Assembly (NCBI RefSeq): GCF_021513275.1
Contig: NZ_CP090978.1
Coordinates: 1,984,001-2,048,000, forward strand
Direction of reading: 5' to 3'
DNA length: 64,000 nucleotides
Origin: Paenibacillus hexagrammi
Lineage (GTDB): Bacteria; Bacillota; Bacilli; Paenibacillales; NBRC-103111
Shown in pieces: positions 1-11,387 of the stretch; positions within the stretch are counted from its first letter, which is position 1, and each line of letters starts with the position of its first letter. The position numbers and the translations under genes were made by a program. Below the pieces are notes generated by a model. The model saw only the letters and a program-made list of their open reading frames with translations, did no database searches and was not told where the DNA came from.

Positions 1-2
1 CG

Positions 3-263
3 GTTACACAGTTCGTCGATGCATTAGAGAAGGAGGGGGTGTTGATTCGAACTCCAGACCCTACGGACCGAAGAGCAACCCTTCTTCAATTGACAGAATC
101 AGCTCCTCCGCAAATGCGGAAAGCACGTCAAGTATTTAATGAACTTTCGGAAAACTTGCTGCATGGACTCAGTAACGAGCAACGTATGCAGCTATATGAT
201 ATTTTGTCCGTTTTGGAAGGTTTTAGGCATTCTTGTTCATCCGACGAGAAGAATAAGGAATAG
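3..263 (+). CDS. MarR-family transcriptional regulator, C-terminal part
   Basis: The frame is open from the window edge and ends at a TAG. The visible 86 residues begin inside the wing of a winged helix: a V-x-x-F-V-x-x-L-E-K-E-G stretch is followed by the typical MarR wing with D-P-T-D-R-R, then L-Q-L-T-E. A C-terminal amphipathic helix (NELSENLLHGLSNEQRMQLY) would belong to the dimer interface. The N-terminal helices lie outside the window. MarR proteins are dimeric DNA-binding repressors or activators, usually of efflux or stress genes; the target cannot be told here. The gene reads towards the pyr operon, but that operon has its own promoter 24 bp downstream. Confidence 0.8.
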   Translation, partial: VTQFVDALEKEGVLIRTPDPTDRRATLLQLTESAPPQMRKARQVFNELSENLLHGLSNEQRMQLYDILSVLEGFRHSCSSDEKNKE

Positions 264-286
264 GAAGTTTATTCTTAAATTATATC

Positions 287-315
287 TTGACTTCTCTTGT
301 CGAAAATGGGATAAT
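287..315 (+). promoter_or_regulatory. Sigma-A promoter of the pyr operon
   Basis: TTGACT (287-292) and GATAAT (310-315) are separated by 17 bp. Transcription would start near 322, giving a leader of about 240 nt before pyrR that contains the PyrR attenuator. Seen in the sequence; not experimentally defined. Confidence 0.75.
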
Positions 316-340
316 TTTTTTAAATTAAATATGTACCTTT

Positions 341-2019
<1,679 letters not shown>

Positions 2020-2040
2020 AACAGGGGGCAATCAAAGATT

Positions 2041-3324
2041 ATGGGAATTTGGATTGTGAACGGTTTTACAGTGAGTGCCGATAATGTACAGACGAAACAG
2101 CACATCTTCGTTGAAGGTGACAAAATTGTTCAAGTACTAAATGCAGAAACAGACGCTCAGCCAAACACAGAGGGACATACCGTTCTTGATGCGTCAGGCA
2201 AACTGGTGGCTCCCGGGTTCATCGATATGCACGTTCACCTGCGTGAACCAGGATTCGAACACAAGGAAACCATTGCTACAGGTACCCGTTCGGCAGCAAG
2301 AGGCGGATTTACGACGATTGCTTGCATGCCGAACACTAGACCGGTTATTGATACGGTTGATACCGTAAATTACATAAAAGATAAAGCAGAAACAGAAGGT
2401 GTCGTGCGAGTTATACCTTACGGCTGTATTACCAAGAATGAGCTCGGCCGTGAGTTGACGGATTTTGCAGCGCTGAAAGAAGCGGGTGTCGTTGGCTACA
2501 CGGATGATGGCGTGGGTGTCCAAAGCGCTCAGATGATGAAGGATGCAATGGCGCTTGCCGCATCGCTGGGCATGCCGATTATCGCACACTGCGAAGACAA
2601 CACACTTGTCGAAGGAGCAGCGGTAACTGAGGGGGCGTTTGCCAAAAAGCACGGTTTGAAAGGAATTCCGAACGAATCCGAGGCCATTCACGTAGGACGC
2701 GATGTGCTGCTGGCTGAAGCGACGGGCGTTCATTATCATGTGTGTCACGTGAGTACCGAACAATCTGTTCGCCTCATCCGTCATGCTAAGCAGTTCGGGA
2801 TCAAGGTAACCGCTGAGGTTTGTCCACATCACTTGGTGCTGTCGGATGAAGATATTCCTGGTATGGATGCTAACTGGAAAATGAACCCTCCGCTTCGCAC
2901 GCCTCGCGATGTACAAGCCGTGATCGAAGGGCTTGAGGACGGTACGATCGACATGATCGTAACGGATCATGCGCCGCACAGTGAGGAAGAGAAAGAGAAG
3001 GGAATGCAGCTTGCGCCTTTCGGCATTCTAGGGTTTGAAACGGCGTTCCCTCTGCTGTACAGCAAGTTTGTTGTGACTGGAAAATGGACGCTCGGGTTCC
3101 TGGTAGACAGAATGACTGCCAAGCCTGCTGATGTATTTGGTCTTCCTTACGGAACACTCCATGCCGGCAGCGCTGCTGACATTACCATTGTTGATTTGGA
3201 AACGGAACAAGAAGTTCTAAAAGAAGAGATTGTATCGAAGAGCAAGAATACGCCGTTTATCGGTTGGAAGCTGCAGGGCTGGCCAGTAACGACGATTGCT
3301 TCCGGGAATATCGTCTGGTCATAA
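2041..3324 (+). CDS. pyrC: Dihydroorotase, type I
   Basis: PyrC cyclises N-carbamoyl-aspartate to dihydroorotate. The 427-residue protein shows the amidohydrolase metal motif DMHVHLREPG (62-71), a central HCED and the C-terminal TDHAPH (308-313) with the catalytic aspartate. Length and motifs fit the class I bacterial enzyme. It starts 21 bp after pyrB and belongs to the same transcript. The 120-bp gap after it is the widest in the operon and holds candidate arginine operators. Confidence 0.96.
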   Translation: MGIWIVNGFTVSADNVQTKQHIFVEGDKIVQVLNAETDAQPNTEGHTVLDASGKLVAPGFIDMHVHLREPGFEHKETIATGTRSAARGGFTTIACMPNTRPVIDTVDTVNYIKDKAETEGVVRVIPYGCITKNELGRELTDFAALKEAGVVGYTDDGVGVQSAQMMKDAMALAASLGMPIIAHCEDNTLVEGAAVTEGAFAKKHGLKGIPNESEAIHVGRDVLLAEATGVHYHVCHVSTEQSVRLIRHAKQFGIKVTAEVCPHHLVLSDEDIPGMDANWKMNPPLRTPRDVQAVIEGLEDGTIDMIVTDHAPHSEEEKEKGMQLAPFGILGFETAFPLLYSKFVVTGKWTLGFLVDRMTAKPADVFGLPYGTLHAGSAADITIVDLETEQEVLKEEIVSKSKNTPFIGWKLQGWPVTTIASGNIVWS

Positions 3325-3348
3325 TGGGCTATACGGCGAATGAAAATT

Positions 3349-3386
3349 CGTGTATATTTATACAGAATGATAATTATTTATACAAA
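3349..3386 (+). promoter_or_regulatory. Tandem ARG-box-like operators upstream of carA
   Basis: The 18-mer at 3349-3366 contains the palindrome TGTATATTTATACA and fits TNTGNATWWWWATNCANA (ArgR/AhrC type) at every specified position except the first. A second, weaker 18-mer at 3369-3386 has a good right half (ATACAAA) and a poor left half. The two are separated by 2 bp, close to the 2-3 bp spacing known for paired ARG boxes. It is an inference that an arginine repressor acts here, to tune carAB for arginine supply. Confidence 0.55.
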
Positions 3387-3444
3387 TCAGACACATCTTC
3401 GGTTCCCAGGAGCCGGTTGACTATAGCGAAGGAGCTGAAAGTAC

Positions 3445-4617
3445 ATGCAAGCAAGATTATTGCTGGAAGACGGCACGCTTTTTACAGGTAAATCGTTCGG
3501 TGGCGAAGGCGATTCTGTCGGCGAAGTAGTGTTCAATACAGGGATTACAGGTTATCAAGAGGTTCTCTCCGATCCATCTTACTGTGGACAAATCGTGACC
3601 ATGACGTACCCGCTGATCGGGAACTACGGTGTGATCCGCGATGATTTTGAGTCTGTTCGTCCATTTATTCACGGCTTCGTAGTGCGTGAGCATGAAGAAA
3701 TTCCTAGTAACTGGAGAGCGCAGTATACGCTGGGCAGCCTGCTGAAGGAATACGGCATCATCGGCATCAGTGGTATCGATACACGTATGCTTACGCGCAA
3801 AATCCGTCATCACGGGGTTATGAAGGCTATGCTGACAACCTCTAATAAATCGGTTGCAGAATTGATGGAGCAGCTGAAAGCTACTCCGCTTATGACTGAC
3901 CAAGTGTCCCGCGTCTCCACGAAGAGTGTCTTCGGTGCACCAGGCCACAAAGAGCGTGTTGTACTCGTTGACTTCGGAGCGAAGAGCGGCATTATCCGCG
4001 ATCTTAGCAAACGGGATTGCGATGTTGTCGTCGTGCCACAAGATGCGACTGCTGAACAAATCCGCAGATTGGCTCCGGACGGCATTCTGCTGTCCAACGG
4101 CCCTGGGGATCCAAAGGATGTCTCCCATGCAGTGGGTATGATTAAAGAGCTTCTCGGCGAATTCCCGATTTTCGGTATTTGCCTGGGCCATCAGCTATTC
4201 GCACTAGCTTGCGGTGCTGATACGGAAAAACTGAAATTCGGTCACCGCGGCGGCAACCATCCGGTCAAAGATCTGATTTCCGGTCGCTGCTACATCACAT
4301 CGCAAAACCATGGCTACACCGTAAAAGATGATTCCATTCAAGGAACCGATCTTGAAGTGACGCACATTAACAATAACGACCGTACCATCGAAGGGTTGAA
4401 GCATAAAAATTATCCCGCGTTCTCCGTACAGTACCATCCAGAAGCGGCGCCGGGTCCATTTGATTCCAGCTACTTGTTCGATGATTTTATCGACATGATC
4501 CGCAAACACAAGCAGGATCATCCGCAGCAGCCACGTCAAGCGCAAATGCTAGCGAATTGGAAAGCTCAAGCAGCACAGACAGAGGAAAAGGGGGAACTTC
4601 AGTATGCCAAAAAATAA
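3445..4617 (+). CDS. carA: Carbamoyl-phosphate synthase small subunit (glutaminase)
   Basis: The subunit hydrolyses glutamine and passes ammonia to CarB for carbamoyl phosphate synthesis. It has the N-terminal CPSase small-subunit domain ([14 protein letters not shown]) and a class I glutamine amidotransferase domain with nucleophile Cys246 in GICLGHQL and His331/Glu333 in YHPEA. At 390 residues it is somewhat longer than usual because of a hydrophilic C-terminal tail after about residue 352. The ATG follows GAAGGAG. The 3' end overlaps carB by 14 bp. The ARG-like boxes upstream suggest control by arginine as well as by pyrimidines. Confidence 0.95.
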   Translation: MQARLLLEDGTLFTGKSFGGEGDSVGEVVFNTGITGYQEVLSDPSYCGQIVTMTYPLIGNYGVIRDDFESVRPFIHGFVVREHEEIPSNWRAQYTLGSLLKEYGIIGISGIDTRMLTRKIRHHGVMKAMLTTSNKSVAELMEQLKATPLMTDQVSRVSTKSVFGAPGHKERVVLVDFGAKSGIIRDLSKRDCDVVVVPQDATAEQIRRLAPDGILLSNGPGDPKDVSHAVGMIKELLGEFPIFGICLGHQLFALACGADTEKLKFGHRGGNHPVKDLISGRCYITSQNHGYTVKDDSIQGTDLEVTHINNNDRTIEGLKHKNYPAFSVQYHPEAAPGPFDSSYLFDDFIDMIRKHKQDHPQQPRQAQMLANWKAQAAQTEEKGELQYAKK

Positions 4618-7600
4618 TACACTCAAAAAAATTCTCGTTATCGGTTCCGGCCCGATCGTCATCGGTCAGGCTGCCGAGTTTGACTATGCAGGAACACAAG
4701 CTTGCCAGGCTCTGAAAGAAGAAGGCATGGAAGTTATCTTGATCAACAGCAACCCGGCTACAATCATGACAGATACGAATATGGCCGATAAAGTATACAT
4801 TGAACCTATTACACTTGAATTCGTAACACAAATCATCCGTCAAGAGCGTCCGGACGGCTTGCTGCCAACATTGGGTGGCCAAACGGGCCTCAACATGGCG
4901 GTTGAGCTTGCACGCGCTGGAGTATTGGAAAGCGAGAACGTCAAATTGCTAGGTACACAGCTGACTGCCATCGAGAAAGCAGAAGACCGCGACCTGTTCC
5001 GTGATCTCATGAGAGAGCTGGAGCAGCCGGTACCGGACAGCGTAATCGTGACGACTGTGGCTCAAGCCGTAGAATTTGCTCAGGAAATCGGCTTCCCTAT
5101 CATCGTACGTCCTGCTTATACACTAGGCGGTACAGGCGGCGGTATCTGTAACACCATGGAAGAGCTGACGGACATCGTCGCTTCCGGTATTCGTTACAGC
5201 CCGATCGGTCAATGTCTGGTTGAACGCTCCATTGCGGGTATGAAAGAAGTCGAGTATGAAGTTATGCGTGATGCTAACGACAATTGTATCGTGGTATGTA
5301 ACATGGAGAACTTCGATCCTGTAGGCGTACATACCGGTGACAGTATCGTTGTGGCGCCTAGCCAAACGTTGTCGGACCGTGAATATCAAATGCTGCGCTC
5401 CGCTTCACTAAAAATTATCCGCGCCTTAAATATTGAGGGCGGTTGTAACGTACAATACGCACTGGATCCGCACAGTTTCCAATATTACGTCATTGAAGTT
5501 AACCCTCGTGTAAGCCGTTCCTCCGCGCTTGCTTCCAAAGCAACCGGTTATCCGATTGCCAAAATGGCAGCGAAAATCGCGATCGGCTATACACTGGATG
5601 AACTCGTAAACCCAGTAACAGGACAAACTTACGCTTGCTTTGAGCCTACACTGGATTACATCGTATCGAAAATCCCGCGTTGGCCTTTCGATAAATTCAC
5701 TGCTGCCAACCGTAAGCTTGGTACGCAAATGAAGGCGACAGGCGAAGTTATGGCGATTGGACGTACCTTCGAAGAGTCCATTCATAAAGCCATTCGTTCC
5801 TTAGAAATCGGCGCACACCGCCTGTTCTTGAAAGAAACAGATCTGTTGGATCAAGAAACCTTGGAATTCCGACTGCAGAAGCCGGATGACGAGCGTCTGT
5901 TCCTCCTGGCTGAAGCTTATCGCAGAGGCTATACAGTAGAGCAGCTGCAGGTTTTAACCAAAATCGACTGGTGGTTCCTGAACAAGCTGGATGGCATGAT
6001 CAAGTACGAGGCTGAGATTGTGAAGTCCGACCTGAATGCAGAGTTCCTGCTTGAAGCGAAGCGCAAAGGCTTCACAGACCGCGCCATCGCAGAAATCCGC
6101 ACAGCTGCAGGTGCTGTGACTTTCACAAAAGAAGCGGAAATTCGGGCTCATCGTTTGCAGCAGAACATCAAGCCTGTTTACAAAATGGTTGATACTTGCG
6201 CAGCCGAGTTCGAAGCATCTACGCCTTACTACTACTCAACCTACGAGCAAGAGGATGAAGTAACGGAAACAAGCAAAGAGAAAGTCGTTGTATTAGGCTC
6301 CGGTCCGATCCGTATCGGTCAAGGAATTGAGTTCGACTACTCTACGGTACATGCCGTATGGGCGATTCAAGCTGCAGGCTATGAAGCGGTTATCATCAAC
6401 AACAACCCTGAGACCGTCTCAACAGATTTTAATACATCCGATCGTTTGTACTTTGAACCCTTGTTCTTCGAGGATGTTATGAACGTCATCGAGCGCGAAA
6501 AACCAATCGGCGTTATCGTACAATTCGGTGGTCAAACCGCGATCAATCTAGCAGCACCTCTTGCAAATGCAGGAGTTCGCATTCTGGGTTCCGATCTGGA
6601 GAGCATTGATACCGCAGAGGACCGCAAGAAATTTGAAGCGCTGCTCAGCAAGCTGGCCATCGCACAACCGCCAGGCGGCACAGTGACTTCCGTCGATCAG
6701 GCTGTTGGTGTAGCTTCCCAATTCGGTTACCCGGTTCTGGTTCGTCCTTCTTACGTACTGGGCGGCCGTGCGATGGAGATCGTGTATTCTGACCAAGAGC
6801 TGCTGAGCTACATGGAATACGCTGTGAAAATCAATCCTGAGCATCCGGTTCTGATTGACCGTTATATGCTGGGTAAAGAGGTAGAGGTTGACGCAATCTG
6901 CGATAAAGAAACGGTCCTGATCCCTGGCATTATGGAACATGTAGAGCGCGCAGGGGTTCACTCCGGTGACTCGATCGCGGTCTATCCGCCTCAGAGCATC
7001 TCTGCTGAAATCAAGCAAAAAATCATAGATATTACGACAAAAATTGGCTTGGAGCTGAAGGTTGTCGGACTGGTGAATATCCAATTCGTTATCTTCAACG
7101 ATGAAGTGTACGTGATCGAAGTGAATCCGCGTTCTTCCCGTACGGTTCCATTCTTGAGTAAGGTCACGAACATCCCGATGGCTAACGTAGCAACACGCGT
7201 GATTATGGGACAAAAGCTTGCTGATATGGGTTACCAAAGCGGCTTGTGGCCGGAAGATCATTACGTATCCGTAAAAGTACCGGTGTTCTCCTTTGCGAAG
7301 CTGCGCCGCGTAGATACGACGCTTGGACCTGAAATGAAGTCCACTGGCGAAGTTATGGGCCGCGATACCAACTTTGCAAAAGCGCTGTACAAAGGTCTGA
7401 TCGGTGCGGGTATGAAAATTCCTCCGGCAGGTTCTGTAGTAGTAACGGTGGCTGACAAGGATAAGGAAGAAGCGATTGAGATTCTGAAAGGCTTCTACCG
7501 TCTTGGTTACAAATTGATCGCAACAGGTGGAACGGCGAAGGCGATTCACGAAGCCGGACTTCCGGTAACTACCGTGAACAAGCTGAGCGAAGGCTCACCT

Positions 7601-7813
7601 AACATTCTTGATCTGATTCGCAGCGGCGAAGCGCAGTTTGTCGTGAATACACTCACCAAAGGCAAAACGCCGGAACGTGACGGCTTCCGTATCCGCCGTG
7701 AAGCGGTAGAGAATGGCGTCGTTTGTATGACTTCTCTGGATACAGTTCGCGCGCTAGTCAATATGCTCGAGTCCATCAACTTCTCATCCCGCGCAATGCC
7801 TGTGTATGCGTAA
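4604..7813 (+). CDS. carB: Carbamoyl-phosphate synthase large subunit
   Basis: CarB makes carbamoyl phosphate from bicarbonate, ammonia and two ATP. The 1069 residues contain two homologous CPSase halves, each opening with a VLGSGP or VIGSGP Rossmann motif (near residues 13 and 565), two ATP-grasp domains ([10 protein letters not shown] in the first, [12 protein letters not shown] in the second) and a C-terminal MGS-type allosteric domain from about 940 ([16 protein letters not shown]). It is full length and undisturbed. The start lies inside the carA 3' end behind AAAGGGGGAA. The product feeds both pyrimidine and arginine synthesis. Confidence 0.97.
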   Translation: MPKNNTLKKILVIGSGPIVIGQAAEFDYAGTQACQALKEEGMEVILINSNPATIMTDTNMADKVYIEPITLEFVTQIIRQERPDGLLPTLGGQTGLNMAVELARAGVLESENVKLLGTQLTAIEKAEDRDLFRDLMRELEQPVPDSVIVTTVAQAVEFAQEIGFPIIVRPAYTLGGTGGGICNTMEELTDIVASGIRYSPIGQCLVERSIAGMKEVEYEVMRDANDNCIVVCNMENFDPVGVHTGDSIVVAPSQTLSDREYQMLRSASLKIIRALNIEGGCNVQYALDPHSFQYYVIEVNPRVSRSSALASKATGYPIAKMAAKIAIGYTLDELVNPVTGQTYACFEPTLDYIVSKIPRWPFDKFTAANRKLGTQMKATGEVMAIGRTFEESIHKAIRSLEIGAHRLFLKETDLLDQETLEFRLQKPDDERLFLLAEAYRRGYTVEQLQVLTKIDWWFLNKLDGMIKYEAEIVKSDLNAEFLLEAKRKGFTDRAIAEIRTAAGAVTFTKEAEIRAHRLQQNIKPVYKMVDTCAAEFEASTPYYYSTYEQEDEVTETSKEKVVVLGSGPIRIGQGIEFDYSTVHAVWAIQAAGYEAVIINNNPETVSTDFNTSDRLYFEPLFFEDVMNVIEREKPIGVIVQFGGQTAINLAAPLANAGVRILGSDLESIDTAEDRKKFEALLSKLAIAQPPGGTVTSVDQAVGVASQFGYPVLVRPSYVLGGRAMEIVYSDQELLSYMEYAVKINPEHPVLIDRYMLGKEVEVDAICDKETVLIPGIMEHVERAGVHSGDSIAVYPPQSISAEIKQKIIDITTKIGLELKVVGLVNIQFVIFNDEVYVIEVNPRSSRTVPFLSKVTNIPMANVATRVIMGQKLADMGYQSGLWPEDHYVSVKVPVFSFAKLRRVDTTLGPEMKSTGEVMGRDTNFAKALYKGLIGAGMKIPPAGSVVVTVADKDKEEAIEILKGFYRLGYKLIATGGTAKAIHEAGLPVTTVNKLSEGSPNILDLIRSGEAQFVVNTLTKGKTPERDGFRIRREAVENGVVCMTSLDTVRALVNMLESINFSSRAMPVYA

Positions 7814-7829
7814 GGGAGCGTGAAATAGG

Positions 7830-8557
7830 ATGAGTACACTGACGCGAACCGACGTTGCCGGCCGCATCATGGTCGCGCTAGATTATCCTTCTGCGGAGGG
7901 TGCCTCCGAGCTGCTTAAGCAGCTCGAGGGCATCCCTTGCTATATGAAGGTGGGCATGCAGCTGTTTTACGCTGCAGGTCCAGGCTTTGTAGCCGGTCTG
8001 AAGGATAGAGGCTATAAGGTATTTCTTGATCTGAAAATGCACGACATCCCCAACACCGTTAAGGGCGGTGCGGAGAGCATTACGCGCCTTGGCGCGGATG
8101 TGTTTAACGTTCATGCGGCCGGAGGCAAGCGCATGATGGAAGCTGCGCTCGAGGGCGTGGACAAGGCCCTCGCCCGGGAGCCGGACGCCCGATTGTTATC
8201 GGCGTCACGCAGCTGACCAGCACCAGCCAGCAGGTGCTGAATGAAGAGATCGGCCTGCCGGGCTCGGTTGAGCAGGCCGTCATTCAATATGCCCGCCTGG
8301 CGCAAGCGGCAGGGCTGCAGGGCGTCGTCGCGTCACCGCTTGAGGTGACGCAGATCAAGGCGGCGTGCGGTGACGGTTTCGTCACCGTGACGCCTGGTAT
8401 CCGCCCTGCGGGCGCGGATATCGGCGACCAGTCGCGCGTCATGACGCCGGCGGAGGCTTTCGCGCAGGGCACCGACTTTGTGGTGATCGGCCGTCCGATT
8501 ACCGGCGCTGCCGATCCCCGCGCGGCGATCGAGTCGATCATCGACTCAGTCGTGTAA
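7830..8557 (+). pseudogene. pyrF: Orotidine 5'-phosphate decarboxylase, frameshifted as sequenced
   Basis: PyrF decarboxylates OMP to UMP. The first frame carries the catalytic D-x-K-x-x-D array in FLDLKMHDIPN (Asp67, Lys69, Asp72). It runs out of frame at about 8188-8190 and stops at 8216. The next frame continues without a gap (IVIGVTQLTSTSQQ, then TPGIRP and FVVIGRPIT) to 8557. One extra C in the CCC run at 8188-8190 restores a normal 242-residue enzyme. The pathway is essential without uracil and its neighbours are intact, so a sequencing error is the best explanation. The 3' half is clearly richer in G+C than the flanking genes. Confidence 0.9.
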
Positions 8558-8606
8558 GTCTACATCAGCCAGTACCTGAAAAAACGAAGGGATGGATACG
8601 GAACCC

Positions 8607-9248
8607 ATGAGTCAGCTTACGACGATTGCGAAGCAAATCGCTTCTTCACTTTTAGAAATCGAGGCTGTAGCGCTTAGACCGCATCAGCCTTTCACCTGGA
8701 CTTCTGGTTTGAAGTCCCCGATCTATTGCGATAACCGGTTGACGATGTCTTATCCGGCGATTCGCGAACTCATTGCCGATGGATTTGCGGCGCTCATTAA
8801 GGAGAAGTTCCCAGAAGCAGAAGTCGTTGCCGGTACAGCAACAGCAGGCATTCCTCACGCAGCCTGGGTTGCTCAAAAGCTTGGTCTTCCGATGATCTAT
8901 ATTCGTGATAAAGCGAAAGGTCACGGTAAAGAGAATTTGATTGAAGGCTCCGTAAAGCCCGGACAAAAAGTCATCGTCATTGAGGACTTGATTTCGACTG
9001 GAGGCAGCTCGCTGAAGGCAGCAATTGCCGTTAACGAAGCGGGCGCAACAGCGCTCGGAGTCCTAGCGATTTTCTCCTACGAGTTGGATAAAGCCGTTAA
9101 TGCATTCCAAGAAGCGGGTATGCCGCTTCATACGCTTTCCAACTACACTTCCTTGTTGGAAGTAGCGCTTGAGCAAGGCAAAATTAAGTCCGAAGACATG
9201 GAGCTTTTGCGTTCCTGGAGAGCGAATCCTGCTGCTTTCGGCGTATAA
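8607..9248 (+). CDS. pyrE: Orotate phosphoribosyltransferase
   Basis: PyrE converts orotate plus PRPP to OMP. The PRPP-binding motif [14 protein letters not shown] lies at residues 122-135 and the N-terminal [16 protein letters not shown] is typical. I prefer ATG 8607 (213 residues, starting MSQLTT) over the in-frame ATG at 8592, because the AAGGGATGG ribosome-binding site would lie only about 3 nt from the earlier start. It is the last gene of the operon. No clear terminator follows; the next transcript has its own promoter at 9285. Confidence 0.94.
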   Translation: MSQLTTIAKQIASSLLEIEAVALRPHQPFTWTSGLKSPIYCDNRLTMSYPAIRELIADGFAALIKEKFPEAEVVAGTATAGIPHAAWVAQKLGLPMIYIRDKAKGHGKENLIEGSVKPGQKVIVIEDLISTGGSSLKAAIAVNEAGATALGVLAIFSYELDKAVNAFQEAGMPLHTLSNYTSLLEVALEQGKIKSEDMELLRSWRANPAAFGV

Positions 9249-9284
9249 TTCGGTCGAATTCTGTAGGAAATTGACGTGTATGGA

Positions 9285-9313
9285 TTGACGGATCAGGGCG
9301 AAGTACCTATACT
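9285..9313 (+). promoter_or_regulatory. Sigma-A promoter before the riboswitch
   Basis: TTGACG (9285-9290) and TATACT (9308-9313) are separated by 17 bp. The start point would be near 9320, about 20 nt before the cyclic-di-GMP aptamer. Confidence 0.65.
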
Positions 9314-9339
9314 TAATGTATGTATTGGCAATGCCTTAC

Positions 9340-9432
9340 ATCTGCGAAATGGCAAATGGTGTGAAAGCACCAGACGCAAAGCTAAAGGGGCTAATCGGCT
9401 TGAGGTCGAACGCCAGCCAGCTGCCGAACGAT
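9340..9432 (+). promoter_or_regulatory. Cyclic-di-GMP-I (GEMM-I) riboswitch
   Basis: The segment shows the GEMM-I landmarks in order: GGCAAA (9351-9356), a hairpin GGTGTGAAAGCACC, the conserved GACGCAAAGC joining segment (9373-9382), GGGGCTAA, and a second arm ending GCCAGCCAGCTGCCG. The AGAGGAGG ribosome-binding site of the next gene follows immediately, so ligand binding may act on translation; I see no separate terminator. GEMM-I elements commonly control motility and surface genes, which fits a YjfB-like gene downstream. The call rests on eye alignment to the family consensus. Confidence 0.8.
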
Positions 9433-9448
9433 GAGAGGAGGATTCTTC

Positions 9449-9655
9449 ATGAGTGTAAATGCCATGCTATCCGCAATCGGAAGCGGGGACGCTGTTAAGC
9501 AAGCAGTAGGAATTAAGCTGCTGAGCAAGACAAACGATGCGCAAACGGCGCAAGCGAACGTGATGCTGCAGGATTTTGCTAAGTCACAACAGAAAATTTC
9601 AGCTGCTGCATCTGCGACACCGCATTTAGGACAAAATATTGATGTAAGAGCATAA
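9449..9655 (+). CDS. YjfB-family putative motility protein
   Basis: This is a 68-residue soluble peptide of mostly alpha-helical composition. The C-terminal ATPHLGQNIDVRA matches the ending typical of the YjfB family (P-x-L-G-x-N-I-D-x), a group of small proteins near motility genes in Bacilli with no known biochemical role. ATG 9449 is chosen for its GAGAGGAGG ribosome-binding site; an upstream in-frame ATG at 9431 lies within the site itself. The cyclic-di-GMP riboswitch directly upstream supports a link to motility or surface behaviour. A strong terminator follows. Confidence 0.72.
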   Translation: MSVNAMLSAIGSGDAVKQAVGIKLLSKTNDAQTAQANVMLQDFAKSQQKISAAASATPHLGQNIDVRA

Positions 9656-9670
9656 ATCTTGAGTTACTAA

Positions 9671-9707
9671 GGAAAGTACGGTGTGAAAATCCGTGCTTTC
9701 CTTTTTT
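9671..9707 (+). terminator. Intrinsic terminator after the yjfB-like gene
   Basis: GGAAAGTACGG (9671-9681) pairs with CCGTGCTTTCC (9691-9701), with one G-U pair, followed by six T. Confidence 0.85.
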
Positions 9708-9767
9708 ATTTGTCTTAGGTCTAGCTGTAAAATTGAAATAAGCTCAGGTTTTCACATTTGTAACTGG

Positions 9768-10478
9768 TTACCATGGAAGCTGATCTCTTTTGTGGAAGAA
9801 GCCGCCTGTGGGCCCATCTGGGGGAAGCGTAGCTAGCCAAACTGCACTTTCTGCACCCTCGCTGATCTCCATCGGAGCGCTAGAGCCGCCCATATCCGTT
9901 TTTACCCAACCCGGATGACAGGCATTGACCTTAATCATGGTGTCGCGTAGAGAGATAGATAACTGTACGGTCCAGGCATTCATCGCGGCTTTAGATGTTG
10001 TGTAAGCAGGAGCAGATCTTTCACCGTACATGGGATTGGACAGCAATGTTCCGAGTGATCCTAGAATACTGGATTGATTCACAATTCTGCCTGCGGGGCT
10101 TGCTTTAATCCAAGGGAGCAGAGCCTCCGTTAGCGCTTGAGGGCCGAAAAGATTCACTTCAAAGCTGGCTCGAATCGCATCGAGATAGTTTTCAAGATGA
10201 TCTGTATATACACCTGCATTATTGACAAGAACATCAAGCTTTCCATATTCAGCTTCTATTCTTTTCGCAACTGCTTCGATATGCACACTATTGGTCACAT
10301 CCAGTTCAACACCGTGCGCTTCTATGTTCTCCTCTTGCAGCAAAAGAGCTGCTGTCTCCGACTTGTTCTTATTTCGAGCTCCGAGAAGTACGATAAAGCC
10401 CAATCGGCCCAACTGCCGTCCAATCTCAAGCCCTATTCCTTTGTAGGCTCCAGTAATTAAAGCAACTTGCTTTGTCAT
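9768..10478 (-). CDS. Short-chain dehydrogenase/reductase
   Basis: A 236-residue classical SDR. The NAD(P)-binding motif TGAYKGIG is at 9-16, NNAG at 86-89, the active-site serine in NQSS (136/137) and the Y-x-x-x-K pair at Tyr159/Lys163. The Arg at position 35 after the second strand suggests NADP preference. It resembles SDRs annotated as carbonyl reductases, but the substrate is unknown. It lies downstream of a tetR gene on the same strand, and both have the same 16-bp palindrome upstream, so the pair probably forms a self-contained response module to some small molecule. Confidence 0.85.
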   Translation of the reverse strand: MTKQVALITGAYKGIGLEIGRQLGRLGFIVLLGARNKNKSETAALLLQEENIEAHGVELDVTNSVHIEAVAKRIEAEYGKLDVLVNNAGVYTDHLENYLDAIRASFEVNLFGPQALTEALLPWIKASPAGRIVNQSSILGSLGTLLSNPMYGERSAPAYTTSKAAMNAWTVQLSISLRDTMIKVNACHPGWVKTDMGGSSAPMEISEGAESAVWLATLPPDGPTGGFFHKRDQLPW

Positions 10479-10501
10479 GTAAGTACCTCACAATCATATA
10501 A

Positions 10502-10517
10502 TGTACCGATCAGTACA
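10502..10517. promoter_or_regulatory. TetR-type operator upstream of the SDR gene
   Basis: TGTACCGATCAGTACA is palindromic apart from one central pair and differs at two positions from the copy upstream of tetR at 11130. It lies in the 54-bp gap between tetR and the SDR gene, 24 bp before the SDR start. Confidence 0.65.
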
Positions 10518-10532
10518 AAACTACGAAAAAAA

Positions 10533-11114
10533 TTAATCGAGCATTTTGATGATTTGATGTATGGCCTGTTCAACGACTGAATGGTCTGGGCACGATTTCA
10601 TCGTGACTGCTAGGCCCACGGCCGCGATAACAATGGCGCCTGCTATGGAAGAGGCATCTAAATTTTGTGAGAATTCTCCTGTATGTATGCCATTCTCCAC
10701 AACTGACTGAATCAATGCAGTCAGCTGTTGCTGGTACTCTCTTGTGAACTGGGTAAATGGTTGATGATGTGGGGCTAATTCAACAATTGTGTTCACACAC
10801 ATGCAGCCCAGCTCAGGCTTACGCCCATCGCCGCTGTCAGCAATCCCCTGTAGATAGAGAAGGATGGCGGATCTAGCTGAGGGAGCGTTTTGAAGTTTTT
10901 GACGAATGAAGATGAGACTGCGCTCGGCATAAAGCGTTAAAGCAGCTTGAAACAACGATTCTTTTCCGCCGAACGTGGCGTATAGGCTCGGACGTTGAAT
11001 ACCCATGGCACGCGTTAAATCGGTGAGGGACGTAGCTTCATAGCCTTTCTCCCAAAAAACCATCATGGCGGCAGTCAATGCTGTATGTTCATCAAATTCC
11101 CGTGGTCTTACCAT
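10533..11114 (-). CDS. TetR/AcrR-family transcriptional regulator
   Basis: The 193-residue protein has a TetR N-terminal helix-turn-helix at about residues 10-57 (AAMMVFWEKGYEATSLTDLT, then MGIQRPSLYATFGGKESLF) and a helical ligand-binding C-terminus containing several cysteines. The fold and the S-L-Y-A-T-F-G-x-K form resemble AcrR/YxaF-like repressors of oxidoreductases and efflux genes. It is transcribed towards the SDR gene. Matching palindromes upstream of both genes indicate autoregulation and control of the SDR; the inducer is not known. Confidence 0.88.
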   Translation of the reverse strand: MVRPREFDEHTALTAAMMVFWEKGYEATSLTDLTRAMGIQRPSLYATFGGKESLFQAALTLYAERSLIFIRQKLQNAPSARSAILLYLQGIADSGDGRKPELGCMCVNTIVELAPHHQPFTQFTREYQQQLTALIQSVVENGIHTGEFSQNLDASSIAGAIVIAAVGLAVTMKSCPDHSVVEQAIHQIIKMLD

Positions 11115-11129
11115 AATCTAATTCCTTTC

Positions 11130-11145
11130 TGTACTGATCGGTATA
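11130..11145. promoter_or_regulatory. TetR-type operator upstream of tetR
   Basis: TGTACTGATCGGTATA, 15 bp before the tetR start, is the near twin (reverse-complement orientation) of the palindrome at 10502-10517. Confidence 0.65.
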
Positions 11146-11387
11146 AAATGAGTGTACGCGATACGATTATCCGTGTCAAGGTATTAAATAACGTTCGAAT
11201 GTTACTTGGAAGCATGTAAATGTTGCAATCGGGATTTGAAGTTAGAACGCTTATTATTAATATTTTTGATGACCTCTATTATTATTTATAGCTAACTGTG
11301 ATGATAGCTTCCATGCTACAGTGTAACTACAACATAATGAAAGCTCGGACGCTCACGCCCGAAGGATGATAGATGGAGGAATGCAGG

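Noticed and set aside
2194..2979. A 261-residue minus-strand frame
   Set aside because: Antisense of pyrC; the protein has no recognisable motif and shadow-like composition.
6548..7549. A 333-residue open frame on the minus strand
   Set aside because: It lies wholly opposite carB, has the Arg/His/Cys-rich composition of an antisense shadow and no ribosome-binding site.
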